Assembly: GCF_000764305.2 (NCBI RefSeq)
Contig: NW_025937347.1
Coordinates: 558,001-622,000 of the forward strand
DNA: 64,000 bases
From: Hyalella azteca
Lineage: Eukaryota; Arthropoda; Malacostraca; Amphipoda; Hyalellidae
Reading direction: 5' to 3'
The translations under genes were made by a program, and so were the position numbers. Below are positions 47,411 to 59,484 of the stretch, piece after piece; within the stretch, counting starts at the first letter, position 1, and every line of letters starts with the position of its first letter. The notes under the pieces are model-generated. The model had not been told where the DNA came from, made no database searches, and saw only the letters and a list, made by a program, of their open reading frames with translations.

Positions 47411-47779
47411 CAAGGCCAATGATGAATCATTTCAATTGAAAATTATATGCCAACTATTCTTAATCACTCCATTGTTGGCAAGTCATTGCATGTGGATGAA
47501 TGTTGTATTTCAAAATGTTCATTAAAACAATTGATTTATTATGGCTCCATTTCTATACTAATGCGATCAAAATATTACGATAAATTTAATACCTGCATTT
47601 TCTGGAGAATAATCCGAGGACATAATAGTTCTGTCCATCCAGTTCAACCATTTGCACAATTATCGCAGCATTAATCACAGTGCACTCGATGTATTCGATG
47701 AGGAAGGGGCTCTACATCTACAAGCTGATTTACGGAAATTTCCTGGTTTGAAAGTTCAATTAAGAAAGTAAGGAAACCG
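47411..47779. other. Unique sequence
   Basis: No feature recognised. A 75-codon frame (47447-47674) has no support. Confidence 0.55.
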
Positions 47780-48280
47780 TTACAATATAATTTTTTTGAA
47801 AAAGACATTACCTAAATTTTTGTGTCATTTGTTTTTAAAGATGATATCGGACAAATGACGGCCCCCAATGTCAGTGCATTCAGTTAGTCGATTTTTGAAA
47901 TTCCATTCAACTCGCTGAAGCATATTGACCTCATCTACTTGATATACTCCCAATCTCCCTCTTTGGCTCCGTGTGATTTTTTATGAGGTTATTGTTGAAT
48001 GAATTTTATGTGGTAATTGTTATTGAATTGTTTCATGGGGTTATTGAATCAATTGTTTACACTGACTGTCAAAGGACCCTACATTATTTGAAGAACAACA
48101 TACGCCAAGCCATCGCCAAAAAACCTTCAATATGCTTCAGCGAGATGAACGAAACTTAAAAATAGACTAACTGAATGTATTGAATATGGGGCCATCATTT
48201 GTCCGATGTCATTTAAGCTAAATGACCCAAAAATTCAGGTAATTTCATTGTCAATAAAATTTCTATGGTAATGATATTTT
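47780..48280 (+). pseudogene. Broken Tc1/mariner-type transposase with inverted-duplicated 3' end
   Basis: The plus strand around 47945-48220 retains fragments of a DD(D/E)-class transposase C-terminus: YSQSPSLAPCDF near 47943, matching the family's YSPDL.P.D.. signature around the last catalytic acid; then YLKNNIRQAIAKKPS, matching its conserved L..NIR.AI segment; then ECIEYGAIICPMSF, matching its C-terminal tail. These sit in different frames with stops between, so the gene is dead. The 3' part (48125-48280) is repeated in inverse orientation at 47780-47930: gacattacctaaatttttg on the left matches the complement of caaaaattcaggtaatttc on the right, and agcatattga matches tcaatatgct, at roughly 75% identity. 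The spacer 47931-48124 holds the catalytic-region remnant. A gtttcgtgaatcacccc near 48322 may be the old terminal repeat. Family assignment is from the motifs only. Confidence 0.72.
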
Positions 48281-48531
48281 TACTAGTTCTTTTTTATTGA
48301 GATTTTAAAGTAGGAAGGTTTCGTGAATCACCCCTGAACAATAAACCGCGATCATAATTAACGTGCGCTCAGCACTCGCACAGAGCCGCCACTAGCGCCG
48401 TAGCCTCAGCCCCGATTGTCATCATCATCATCTCGATAGCAATCGCTACTTGAAAACTCTTGTCAGTTTATGGAAGCCATTCCATAATATGTACTCAGAT
48501 ATTGTACAGTAACTTCGTTTCTGCCCACCAG
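48281..48531. other. Unique sequence with a GC-rich patch
   Basis: The patch 48363-48415 is GC-rich and followed by tcatcatcatcatct. Nothing recognised. Confidence 0.5.
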
Positions 48532-48616
48532 AAGCACGCGACAACACGTGCGAGAAATGTTCGACCGACTTCAACAGCGCTGTAAAAAATTTCGCAAAAT
48601 TGGAAGTGCCGATGAG
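48532..48616 (+). CDS. Exon-like segment with a C-x2-C motif, unknown
   Basis: A polypyrimidine tract ending in ccaccag (48531) precedes a GC-balanced stretch reading ARDNTCEKCSTDFNSAVKNF and beyond. The open frame extends 48513-48683. A possible donor (gatgag then gt) lies at 48616, but it continues tttttt and is weak. The NTCEKC motif preceded by PEA and followed by a basic helix-like stretch recalls the CxKC region of insect and crustacean chemosensory (OS-D) proteins. The match is short and could be chance. No upstream exon with the first two cysteines was found. Confidence 0.2.
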
Positions 48617-48683
48617 GTTTTTTTTCTGGGTGGATTGGTTGAAAAAATTCTACGCATATTTGCAGTCAGTTATTTTTTTCTAG

Positions 48684-51600
48684 TTTGCGGGCTGCTGAAT
48701 AAATTTAATACCATAGATATTTAAGCTCAATGATTCTAATAATATATTCACAAAACCCATTCTACGCAAGTTGTTATCTGATTCTTGAGTCAATTTCTCC
48801 CGAATCCGTTTATTATCTAAAATCCTATTAAATAAATCGATATGCTCTGAACAAAAAAAAAACGTATTAAACGAAACAATGCGACCAAATATTATTCGAA
48901 ATAGTCATACGACAATCTTGTGTTGATGGGTGTCACGGAATCAAGGTTTACCAGGAAATATAAATTATTCTCATAAATAGCAACCTTATTTCTATTGGAA
49001 TAAAAATTAATAATTTTGAGCTGGATTTTTTATCTCATTGAACAAACATTTTTTTAGTTTTCGATATATATTGTTTAATGTATTTCTGAGTATATGTTTT
49101 AGTTTGAATTTAAACGTCGCACAGGCAGCCTCTGATCAATATTGTGATTTATGTGCTGTACAGATATCAATATCATAAATCAATAGTATCTAATTGAGAC
49201 GAGCCAAAAAGAAGTTTAATTATCTTTTTTGGACATGTATTTTCGCATATAATTTACATGGCTACTGTCATGTATGATCTTAATGAACGGCTACCATCTC
49301 CAAATCACAAACAGTAATCAGGAATAATCTACAATCGATGAATCCATTAAAGTAGGGAATAAAAATCTTCACGGTGTAAAATGAACATTTTTCCATTGGT
49401 TGAGCACTCTAATATCAACGCTGGGCAAATTTCTCTGCACGAAGTGATCAAGGAGTGTGAGTAACTGATGAGGGGCACTGCACAGCATCGATCAAGTCAT
49501 TCCACCGTGACGACCTTGCACGTCAACCTCAGAGAACACGAGTGAATCACCGTAAAATAATCCGACTTCAAAAATTTGTAACGAAATTAAATTAAGAATG
49601 AATGGTGTATTGTTCGTACAAATCAGCATCAGAAGCTACTGAGGTTTAATATTGATCAGTTTTTAAAGCTAATAGATAATGCAATAATCAAATTGGTAGA
49701 TAGGCTCGATTGGAACCGCACGCATTACACAATAAAGGAGCTAAATTATCCGAGAAATTTTCCTCGTTGGTAATTTTTTTCACAATCCCTAATAGAAACA
49801 AATTAATGTTAAGAAACATATGTTGGTTGTTCAATGGCAGCCCTAGCATGACACGGCTACCGCATGGCGACGGCCTCTGCAAGAAGGCTCCACAAACACA
49901 AGTCAATCACGTGAAAATAATCCAACTTCAATGAAGTGAAAGCAAAGACTGCGGCGTTACACAGACCGCCCCGCCGACCCGACCATTGTTGTCGGGAGTT
50001 ATGAGCTCCTGACGACATTATTTCAGAGGCAGGTCGATAAGCTCCGCTGAGTGGCTCGTGAGCTTAACAGAAAGAAATCTCGACCCGTTCGTACCTCGGG
50101 CAAAATGAGTTCGCTTGCATGCCTGAGTTCTGTGCACTTTGTTTCTTGGCCGGCGCCGTTGTGGCGCTCGGTCGTGTCCAGGTTATTTTCTTCCAATTTT
50201 AAGCAGTCATAAGTCTTTGTTTCATTTCCTGAGTCTAGTTGAATGATCTGTTTTATAAATTTTAACCGACTATGATCCAAAACCACCGTTAATAGGAGTT
50301 GATAAAACTTTTGGAATTTTTGGACTCCAAAGGTATTTTACGCGAGTTACCTGCACTGAAAGCGCTTGTTGTCCAAGATGTGAAGCAGGTACTTATTTTC
50401 TCTGTAAGGCAATAATTTTTATTCTGATTAACTACTGGCTACCTGGTATTAAGGGCTTTTGCGTGAATTTGTTTGCGGTAAGCTTACATCACAGCTTGCA
50501 ATATACCACTTATCTCGTCGAACAGGTGTTTCGTCTTGAGCTTCCCAACGTACCCATAATTTTTTAACCATTAATTTCATTCTCTATTCGAGAGTACAGA
50601 AATCATGTTTATTAAAATATCAGCAAAATTATATTACCAAATAATTACTAGACAAACTTAACCATGCTACGTTAAATTGCAGATCTCCAATAGTCAATCG
50701 TTGTTTGTTCATTAGCCACCTATTAATATTGAGGCCATTCTCTAGCTCAGATATTTGGAAGCGCAGCGTCGACTCTGAGGCTCGAGATGCTAAGCCTCTG
50801 TTAACTCAACGAAAAGAGAACAGCGATAAATACAAGCCGCGGTCTGGCAGGCTCTAAATAACTTCATCACCGAGTTAAATGCGTAAAGTTGCGAGCTGCA
50901 TTCGAGTTACGATGTAACAGAAAATTATTCCATGAATACCAACCACACAGGCGATGCTGGTCGGATTAGCCATAACCTGTACGTGGAGCTGAGCAAACTT
51001 TGAGAAAACATTTAAAGGGTTCAGAAGACATGTCTGTAAAACATCAACATTGACGCCTACTCCAGCGCTGATAACGCTCTTATCAAAACTTCAAGACTAC
51101 AAGCACTCACCCTTGTGGGCTTATATTCAAATATGGTCTTTGATTGAAACAAATTCACACCAGACATCTGACGTCGAAGCAACCTTCATTAGACATTATT
51201 TAGACAAAATCAACTCCATACTAAAGTTTTTTAGTCATTTGCTTAGAAGGACGTGATTCAGAAGCTGATCTCAACATTGTGAACAATTTGATCGTGACGC
51301 TTAGAAAATATTTTTATATTTTATTGCTTTAATTCATTCGGCGTGAGGAGAAATATCACCAACTCAATTTAAAAAAAAAATCCAAGTTATTTATTCGTGC
51401 TAATTATCAATTTTTTCCTTAAAAATATATTCTTTATACAGTAATTTATTTACAATACAGTTTACCAAGTTTAAACATCAATCGGTGGCAATAGCGAGCT
51501 TTTGAAGAAATTCTGATGCCGAAACGCAGCTAAAATAATGACGGAGATGAAGAAAATTTTGAGATCATTTATGGGTATCATTCCCACACTTATTATTCAC

Positions 51601-53357
51601 ATAATTGCCGTGTTTATCATTTTCAACATTGTAGTATCATTTGTCAGTCAGTCGAGCCTGCTATAGCGACCAATGTTTGTTTAAACAGCTAATTTAGCTC
51701 GACGTACACTCTCATCACATCTGCAGTCCGGCCAAATCCATAGAAAATGCAATTTTGCGAAATTATATTCCACTTTGATCGATAATTCAGTTATGCTGGT
51801 ATAGCTTACAGATATCCTAGAGTGCAAAAGCAATTATATTTTCAGTGCAGAAGAACTTTTTCCGATCCCGCTCACAATCCTAGAAAATAATTTCAAAAAA
51901 TTGATAAAGAAGTTTGAAATATCGTGAATGCTGATAATAATTAATAGCTTTCCCTTTTTATTTCAGACAAAACTTACTGATGTAGGCAGTAACGTTTACT
52001 TCGGCTGCTTTCACATTCGAAAGAGTATGGCCATTTTTTTCTTTGGTAAATCGACCAAATAGAAACCAAAGTTCATTTCAGACGAGCAATTTGCATTTAT
52101 TCCATATGATAATAAATCTTGAACAGAATAAACTTGAGAACAGAATAGAGAACGAACGAAGAAATAAATTCGAAAGATTATTTTATTATTTTTTATTATT
52201 TTTCATCCTTGTCTTGAAGTGTTCAAGACAGATCTAAAAATTATTGACAACCAGTATAATTTTTGTAAACTTCATACGCGACGCGAAAAATAAACAAAAG
52301 TTTATTTTTTCCGACAGGGGCAATGTAATTGACCAACTCCAAGTTCTATCATTTTTCAGAAGTTTTAGATCACAGAATTTCCAACTAAAGGTTATTAAAT
52401 ATCCGATGTTACAAACTTGTTCTTCATGGCGAATATTTTATACTATGAAAAATTATTATCGAAGATTTGCGAACTTTCTCCCTATCGGCTAATAAATGTC
52501 TTGATGAAAAATGTACAAACTTCTTTTGTGGATTTCACATTTTTCTTTGTCTCCTGCATAAAGTCAACTTTATGAACAGACTTACGTAATGATCAGGTTT
52601 ATAATATTCATTCAGTAGTAACTATAATATTCCTAAATATCCAAGAATGATGGGCATTGTTATCAAATCCATTAATGTGTCCGAATGGAAGACTAGCATA
52701 AAAGTAATTATTTCCATCATATTCATGCAGCATGACCGAAAATACTCCCTTGTTCCTAATGCCTTGTTAAGAGAGCCTCGCCTTATTAATGGCGTAGCTG
52801 ACATCGAGCAATGTTCTCAGATTTTCATGGTGCCATGAATTTCTAAGTGTTCTGCAGGAGTGACCGTAAATCTCGGCGCGACAAAGACTATGGTTCGGGA
52901 ACCCCTGTCGGTGACAGCCTCTCGAAACTACAGGTGCGTTCGCAACATCCAGGGGTTCAGACGAATATCGCTGAACGAAGAACTTGGGCTACGGAAATTG
53001 ACATTCAAAGTTCCAAATGTTACTTAACTGATATATATGTATATGTAGAAATTATATTGAGAGGTAAACAAATGATTGAGACAGTAATCAAGCAAAAAGC
53101 TGAATTAAAAGGCTAATGTATTACAATCAACATTCTGCAAGCAAAAAGATTCATTTAAGGCACTCTGACTATTTCTTCATTCAAACTATTCTTATTCTAA
53201 CTACTCAAGCTTTCAATTTGAAGTACAAATGTCATTTACAATATCTTGTTGTTTTGATGCAATGTTATTTGCTCGTAACTTGTGCTGCGATTAAGAATCA
53301 TTCAGTAAAATATTGAATGCACGAATAGAATTGCAAATCATTCATGGGTCATTATTA
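48684..53357. other. Long unique AT-rich stretch
   Basis: No array or element recognised. The segment 49940-50170 is GC-richer and open on the minus strand for 87 codons from a GTG. The segment 50993-51256 is open on + for 87 codons without an ATG (includes LLSKLQDYKHSPLWAY) and could be an exon. Neither is supported by a known domain. Confidence 0.5.
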
Positions 53358-53558
53358 TATACTTGAATATTCGTAGTAAAGTCCGTAGAGTTTTCTTACA
53401 GATACTTGAATATTCGTAGTATAGTCCGTAGAGTTTTTTTAGATATTTGAATGTTCTTAGTAATATCCTCCTTATATACATGACTATTTGTTGTAAGCAC
53501 CGTAGAGCTTTCCTGGATATACTTGAACATTCATAGTAAACTCCGTATAAAGTTTTCC
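53358..53558. repeat. Minisatellite, ~45-bp unit, about 4.5 copies
   Basis: The unit begins tacttgaatattcgtagtaa followed by agtccgtagagttttctta and aga. The third copy is altered (cctccttatatacatgac). The 45-bp period keeps the minus frame open. Confidence 0.9.
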
Positions 53559-54480
53559 GTAAAAAGATCAGTGCTCCATTGAAAATGCGCGTTAATAAAA
53601 CCAAAAACGTATAGCTCGTATCGCCCAAATAATGTTACACATTCTGCATATAATACCCTTTTACTGGGCAAAAAGGATTCAGGATAATCCACCCAAGGGC
53701 AAAAATTGTGTCTAATTCGGACAAAGCCTCGCCCATTTCAGAGTGCAGACTAGAACAACATTCATAAATAAATTTGCACCTATACATGATATTAGTTCAA
53801 AACTTGCAAATACCCATCAGTTTCGCCATAGTATGATTGTTACATGCCTGAGACACGGAGCACTGAAAGCTGACTCGTAATCTCTGACCGGCGCGTCGAA
53901 CCAAACACATGTCTACTGTCTACTGTCTACTGGCCAAAACTTCTATTATCCAGACGCAAGGCTGGGAAAATTTTTGAGTAGCGAATTGAAATAGGGTTAA
54001 AATTCGAATGAAAACGTAAAATAATTAATTTAATTTATAATTAGTGGCATTAAAATTACATGAAGATACTCGCAACTTAAAAAGTATACTCACCAAACAC
54101 GCTGGAGCTAAAAACGATGCTTTTCATATGATACGTCTTTCCACAGAATTTTTAAAATTTTTTATTACACAAAAATCTTTATTTTTCCATTACACAGTAA
54201 TTTCGTCAAATTCAGGAACTGCTGGCCACACAGCCACTACACAAGCCACCGCAATCTACTGAATGCAATTCCGAGGAGCTTCACCCGAATTCACTGCGCT
54301 GGAATTTTCATTAGGGTAAAACAAACTGCCTGAAAAATCTTTTATCGGCGGTGCATACAAAGAATTCGTATCACTGTAATTATCGTAAAACCCTAGGAAT
54401 TTTTTTAGCTTTATTAAAATCACAAAGCGATAACTTGAAATTGTCTCAAGTTCACCAAGTATTAGACATTGCCATAGATC
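53559..54480. other. Unique sequence
   Basis: Only a small ctactgt triplication near 53912-53930. No gene recognised. Confidence 0.55.
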
Positions 54481-54687
54481 ATGGCAAGTGCAGCGATATA
54501 TAGGACAGAACTTGCGGGAAAGTCGAGACGAGAAGCGCAAGCGAACGCAAGAGCGACAACCTCACGCGGCGACAGCACGCAGTGGACTGACACAAGGGAG
54601 CTCGCAGCGCCCAGCGAGCGACGATGCGCGACCGATCCAGGTGATCTCTTCGCAATGATACCACCTCAATCATTAGCCTGGTGTTAA
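54481..54687 (+). CDS. GC-rich island with a small ATG frame, doubtful
   Basis: From 54481 to about 54650 the sequence is strikingly GC- and CpG-rich compared with both sides. An ATG in good context (gatcatgg) opens 68 codons (MASAAIYRTELAGKSRREAQ at the start), but the last eight codons already lie in the 30-bp array. tatata lies within its first 20 bases. It may be a CpG-rich promoter or first-exon remnant or a chance island. No domain recognised. Confidence 0.15.
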   Translation: MASAAIYRTELAGKSRREAQANARATTSRGDSTQWTDTRELAAPSERRCATDPGDLFAMIPPQSLAWC

Positions 54688-55325
54688 TTATTACCTCAAT
54701 CTTCAGCCTTGTCTTAATTATTACCTCAATCTTCAGCCTGGCGTTAATTATTACCTCAATCATTAGCCTGGTGTTAATTATTACCTCAATAATTAGCTGG
54801 TATTATTTATTACCTCAATCATTAGCCTGGTGTTAATTATTACCTCAATCATTAGCCTGGCGTTAATTATTACCTCAATCTTCAGCCTTGTGTTAATTAT
54901 TACCTCAATCTTCAGCCTGGCGTTAATTATTACCTCAATCATTAGCCTGATGTTAATATTATAACCTCAATCATCAGCCTGGTGTTAATTATTACCTCAA
55001 TCATTAGCCTGGTGTTAATTATTACCTCAATCCTTAGCCTGGTGTTAATTATTACCTCAATCTTCAGCCTTGTGTTAATTATTACCTCAATCTTCAGCCT
55101 GGCGTTAATTATTACCTCAATCATTAGCCTTGTGTTTAATTATTACCTCAATCATTAGCCTGATGTTAATATTATAACCTCAATCATTAGCCTGGTGTTA
55201 ATTATTACCTCAATCATTAGCCTGGTGTTAATATTATAACCTCAATCATTAGCCTGGTGTTAATATTATAACCTCAATCATTAGCCTGATGTTAATATTA
55301 TAACCTCAATCATTAGCCTGAAGTA
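54664..55325. repeat. Large minisatellite, 30-bp unit, about 22 copies
   Basis: The unit is cctcaatcattagcctggtg followed by ttaattatta. Variants cattagcctggtg, cttcagccttgtg, cttcagcctggcg and cattagcctgatg recur in the same order twice (about 54720-54950 and 55050-55180), indicating a secondary block duplication. Copies with ttaatattataa replace ttaattatta toward the right. Confidence 0.95.
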
Positions 55326-55905
55326 AGTTTTACCACCTTAATCATTTTGGTGCCAGTTATACAACCTCAACCACTAGCCAGATGTCAGTTTTACCACCTC
55401 AATCATTGATCTGGTGTCAATTTTACAATGTGCAATGTAATGTACATTTCTTCTATATCAAGTATAATACCACAGTAATTATTTTGTAGTCAATTTTGTA
55501 CTCTGAATCAATACCATAAAATTAATTTTACAACCTCGGTAATTACCCCGAATCTAATTTTGAACCCTCAATCATTACCTTGAAGTTTTACAATCTCAAT
55601 CATAAAACTGGTGCCAATTTTATAACCTCAATCATTACCATGAGGTCAATTTTACAACGCCAATCATTACCTTGAAATCCATTTTACAACCCCCTATCAT
55701 TACCCTCAAGCCAATTTTACCTCTTCAAGAATTTCCTTGATATCAATTTTATAAACTCAATAATTACCTCGAATTTATGAATCCCGGCGGCTCCATCATC
55801 CACTTCCTGATGATATCACCTCAATCATTATCCCGAATGTCACGAATGATGATGGCTTCATTACTCTCTATCCGATGATGACACCTCAATCATTAGCCTC
55901 ACGCG
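55326..55905. repeat. Decayed right flank of the 30-bp array
   Basis: cctcaatcatta and caattttacaa words continue at roughly 30-40-bp spacing for almost 600 bp with rising divergence (accttgaagttttacaat, cctcaatcattaccatgagg, acctcaatcattatcccg). Confidence 0.85.
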
Positions 55906-55939
55906 ATGAATATAATTTATTCCTCTGGTTTCTGGATTG

Positions 55940-56003
55940 CAGGTCGATGATAAATCAGTCTAAGATTTTTTACAGGTCGATGATAAGTCAGTCTATGATC
56001 TTT
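55940..56003. repeat. 33-bp tandem duplication, two copies
   Basis: caggtcgatgataaatcagt at 55940 and caggtcgatgataagtcagt at 55973. Confidence 0.85.
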
Positions 56004-57253
56004 TCTGATTTAAAATGCGAACGTTATCATCTCAATTTATGATTCAGACGTACTCCTGAAGCTCGTTTTAGAAGTAATATTTCATTAAAACCTACTAATT
56101 GGTAAAGTTTAGCTTTTGCTTCACCTGACTTCTTTCAACGAAATTACGACCCCGATCTCTAAATTGTGACTGCAGTTTAATTTCTTCAATAGATAATTCC
56201 ACCGATGCAGCAAAGTTCTCTCTGTTGCTAAGGCTGATCACTATGTAATTTATATATTTTCTTGAGTGCATTTTGGTTTAAAAGATTACTTTTCTGTATT
56301 TAGCGATGTTTTTGAGATTTTTTCTACTTGAGAACTTATTTACGTCCTTGTTAATATCGCGGTGTTTTCATTTCATGTTGGCTAATGCTTATCGATTCAA
56401 TTTCTTATATAAAAGAAAAAGCGCTAGATTTTTCTTATTTAAAATAAACCTCATGATTAGAGATCAGCATCATTAGGAACATCCTTATGGCTCTATTAAA
56501 AGAACGGACATTCAGATTCAAATGTCAGCGGCTATTTCGGTAACCAGGAGCCGCGAACTGAAAGGCGCCCACGCATGTTGTTGAAAATTATTTATTCAGT
56601 AATGAGGAAAATATGAATATTCTACGAAGTTTTTACGCTGAAAAATGTATGTCAGTTGGCTCTACTATTAAATTTGTTGGGAAGCAACCAAAAATTAATA
56701 ATAGACAACTGAATCATTTTCTAAAGTGGGCGGGAAAATTCATAGGTTACGTTATTCAGATTTGATGTGTTAAGTCATGATATTATCGGTAATGATATAG
56801 AAGATAAATAGTTAAAGCATGCAAACTGAAATTCAAGTTCGCGTTTAACTTCTTAACCGAATAATAGCTTTTAATTGCAGAGAAAAATATTTAAAATTGA
56901 TCAATATTTAATTCAAAAATCATTACCTGATCCTTTTAAAACGCAGTCTTTCTACTCATCTCGAGTAGACTAGAAACAAGAAGAGTTATTACAATGACCC
57001 TTAATTACTTGTAACTCGTAGGCGATCTTCGTCTTAGAAAATGATTGATAATTTAAAATATCTTTATCGCAACGCATGAAATTTTTCATGCGCCTTATTA
57101 CTAGCTTTTGCTTCCGCTTAAGAAACTGGAATCTTTCTTAAAATGCGTAGTGTTTTTTAACATCGTTTCAATAGACAGTATGTTTGTTAAGCATGTTTAG
57201 TAGACAGTACAGACCACCCTACGAACTGCCAAACAAATATGGAAATTAAATTA
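56004..57253. other. Unique AT-rich sequence
   Basis: No feature recognised. Confidence 0.6.
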
Positions 57254-57528
57254 TTTGTAATGAAATTTGTCACTGTTATAATTTGTCATGAAAGTTTTCA
57301 CTGTCATAATTTGTCATGAAATTTTCCACTGTCATAATTTGTCATGAAATTTTTCACTGTCATTATTTGTCATGAAGTTTTTCACTGTCATTATTTGTCA
57401 TGAAATTTTTCGCATCATAATTTGTCATGAAATTTTTTCCCGTCATAATTAGTCATAAAATTTTTCACCTTCATAATTTGTCATGAAATTTTTCACCATT
57501 ATAATTAGTCATGATAATTTTCACTGCG
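57254..57528. repeat. Minisatellite, 27-bp unit, about ten copies
   Basis: The unit is ttgtcatgaaatttttcact followed by gtcataa. Variants aagttttc, cgtcataattagtc and accttcataa mark the right half, where single-base length changes accumulate. Confidence 0.94.
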
Positions 57529-59209
57529 ATTCACCAAACTGTGTTGTACGTAAGGCAAAGCTATCGTTTGTCGCAGTAATTAGCTCACTTTGTAATTGTA
57601 TGTCATAGTGTTTTAAAGCTGCAATTTAGACTTAAAGGGAAGTAATGAAACTTTCGATCCGTTTCTTCACTCACTGCCTGAAAAATTGCAAGAATATACC
57701 CGATGCATCAACATGGATAACTCTCTACAAATCTATTAATACGCTAGCTACATTTCATGCTAATTAAAAACGGAGGTGTTCATTTTTGTCCTTCAGAAAA
57801 AAAGCTGAATATTCGTTTTAAAAATTGGAGGGAATTTAAGTTCGTAACATTATTTTTGTCAAAATTCTCACTGTGTCATATTCAATTCTGTTTAGAAATG
57901 CTGTATGACTTCAACACCATTAATTAATTTTCTATTCCAGATAATATCCCAAAACGAGTGGTTATGATGATACGAACTGAAATGAAGAAAAAACTCCAAT
58001 ATATTAACAGGGCCAGTCTTAATATACAGGAAGAAGAACAAGCTCTTAAAATTTATTACATTTTATAGTGTTTTTGTGATATAGTCTGGCACTGACCAGT
58101 TTCCCATCGTGGTAAGATTTTATCAGTTGCTGTTATCGGTTTCATATGCTAGAGCTATGAAACGGCCGGGGACATAATATTAACATAAATTTTTACAATG
58201 GGTTTGTAACATTCTACGTTTATTTTAATAATTAAATCATTTTTTTCGATTTCCATATGAAATATATACTAATTATGAAAATGTAAAATAAAATTAGAGT
58301 TCCATAAACCATTTTCATTGATTCAATCTTTCTTTGGTTAGAAAATTACTTGCAAGATTATGGATAAAGGTATTTCCAAATTTAAAGAATTCATCTGATC
58401 CAAGCGAGCCCGCACTGATTCACTAGCTGCTAATATTAAATGGATAGATTATCTTGCTGTTACAAATATTACAAATGCATATAACTTTAATTAATTACTA
58501 GTTTTTCCCGAAAACGTAGCAAATTTCATTTATCTCTTGGAAGGTAATTCCGCGTTCCAAGTTTTTATTATTATTATTATTATTTTTTTTTTAGCATTAT
58601 TATTAATATTAATATTTATTATTATTATTTTCTCTTGGATGAGAGAAACCTGGTAAAAAATTAATCTAGACCAATGCATTAGGTATTAATTTTTATTTAC
58701 TTTTCCTATTATTTATTTTGATATCCGAACGACTAAACTAGACCTAGTTTTTACAAAAATTACCATTGCCAAAAAAAACATTTTTTCATAGACTTGCTCG
58801 GCCTGCAATATTCAAGACTTCAGATTGAAATCTCGAAGATTGACTTAGAAAAGTCCGACATATCTTTTACTGGAAAAAAGAATACATTTCGAAAAGAATA
58901 CATTTTTTAAGAATACGTTTCGCCGCATTGAGACGAAACAGATTAATTTGGATAGTTAAGTCACAAAGTCAGATTTTTTGCACTTTTCATTTCTCTCGTT
59001 TAAATATTGCTTATGACCTCATTACCACTGGAGCATGGTTATTTAGAACAAGAAAATTTTGCAGGAATAATGAGGACATGATTTTTCCCTAATTATGTAA
59101 GTCTCTACTCTCAACAATTCGCCCATCGTACCCTTGCGTTTATATGAAGATTAAAAAAAATTTTAGTTCGAAAGTTTGAAGATTACAACACCTATTTATA
59201 ATTCCGCAG
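57529..59209. other. Unique AT-rich sequence
   Basis: A (TTA/ATT)n simple stretch lies at about 58565-58632. No gene recognised. Confidence 0.55.
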
Positions 59210-59425
59210 ATGGCTTGCTCTGTGAGCGAATACTTTGCTCAAAATCGAATCAAGATCATAAATCCTGCCATTGTAGCTGCCCCGAGAGAGATGACCAAAA
59301 AGCAACAAGGATCTGATGTCATTGATTATTGGGCTGAGCCCTACAGCCTCGAGGGTCGAATATGCAGACTACAACAGTGTGACCAAAAAGACCTCTGCAA
59401 TATGAATATTTCCAGAGATAAATAA
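59210..59425 (+). CDS. Exon-like small ORF (71 codons), unknown
   Basis: A true ATG directly follows a plausible 3' splice site (cctatttataattccgcag). The frame begins MACSVSEYFAQNRIKI, has a mixed hydrophilic composition (YWAEPYSLEGRIC), four cysteines, and no low-complexity bias. Codon use looks ordinary and base composition is less AT-rich than the flanks. The reading frame closes 60 bases before a tandem array. No family is recognised. It could be an exon, a complete tiny gene or chance. Confidence 0.25.
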   Translation: MACSVSEYFAQNRIKIINPAIVAAPREMTKKQQGSDVIDYWAEPYSLEGRICRLQQCDQKDLCNMNISRDK

Positions 59426-59484
59426 GCTACAGCAACAGTGTTCTGAGAGCCTTAGAGGTTAGACAACGTTTCCTGCAAATTAGT

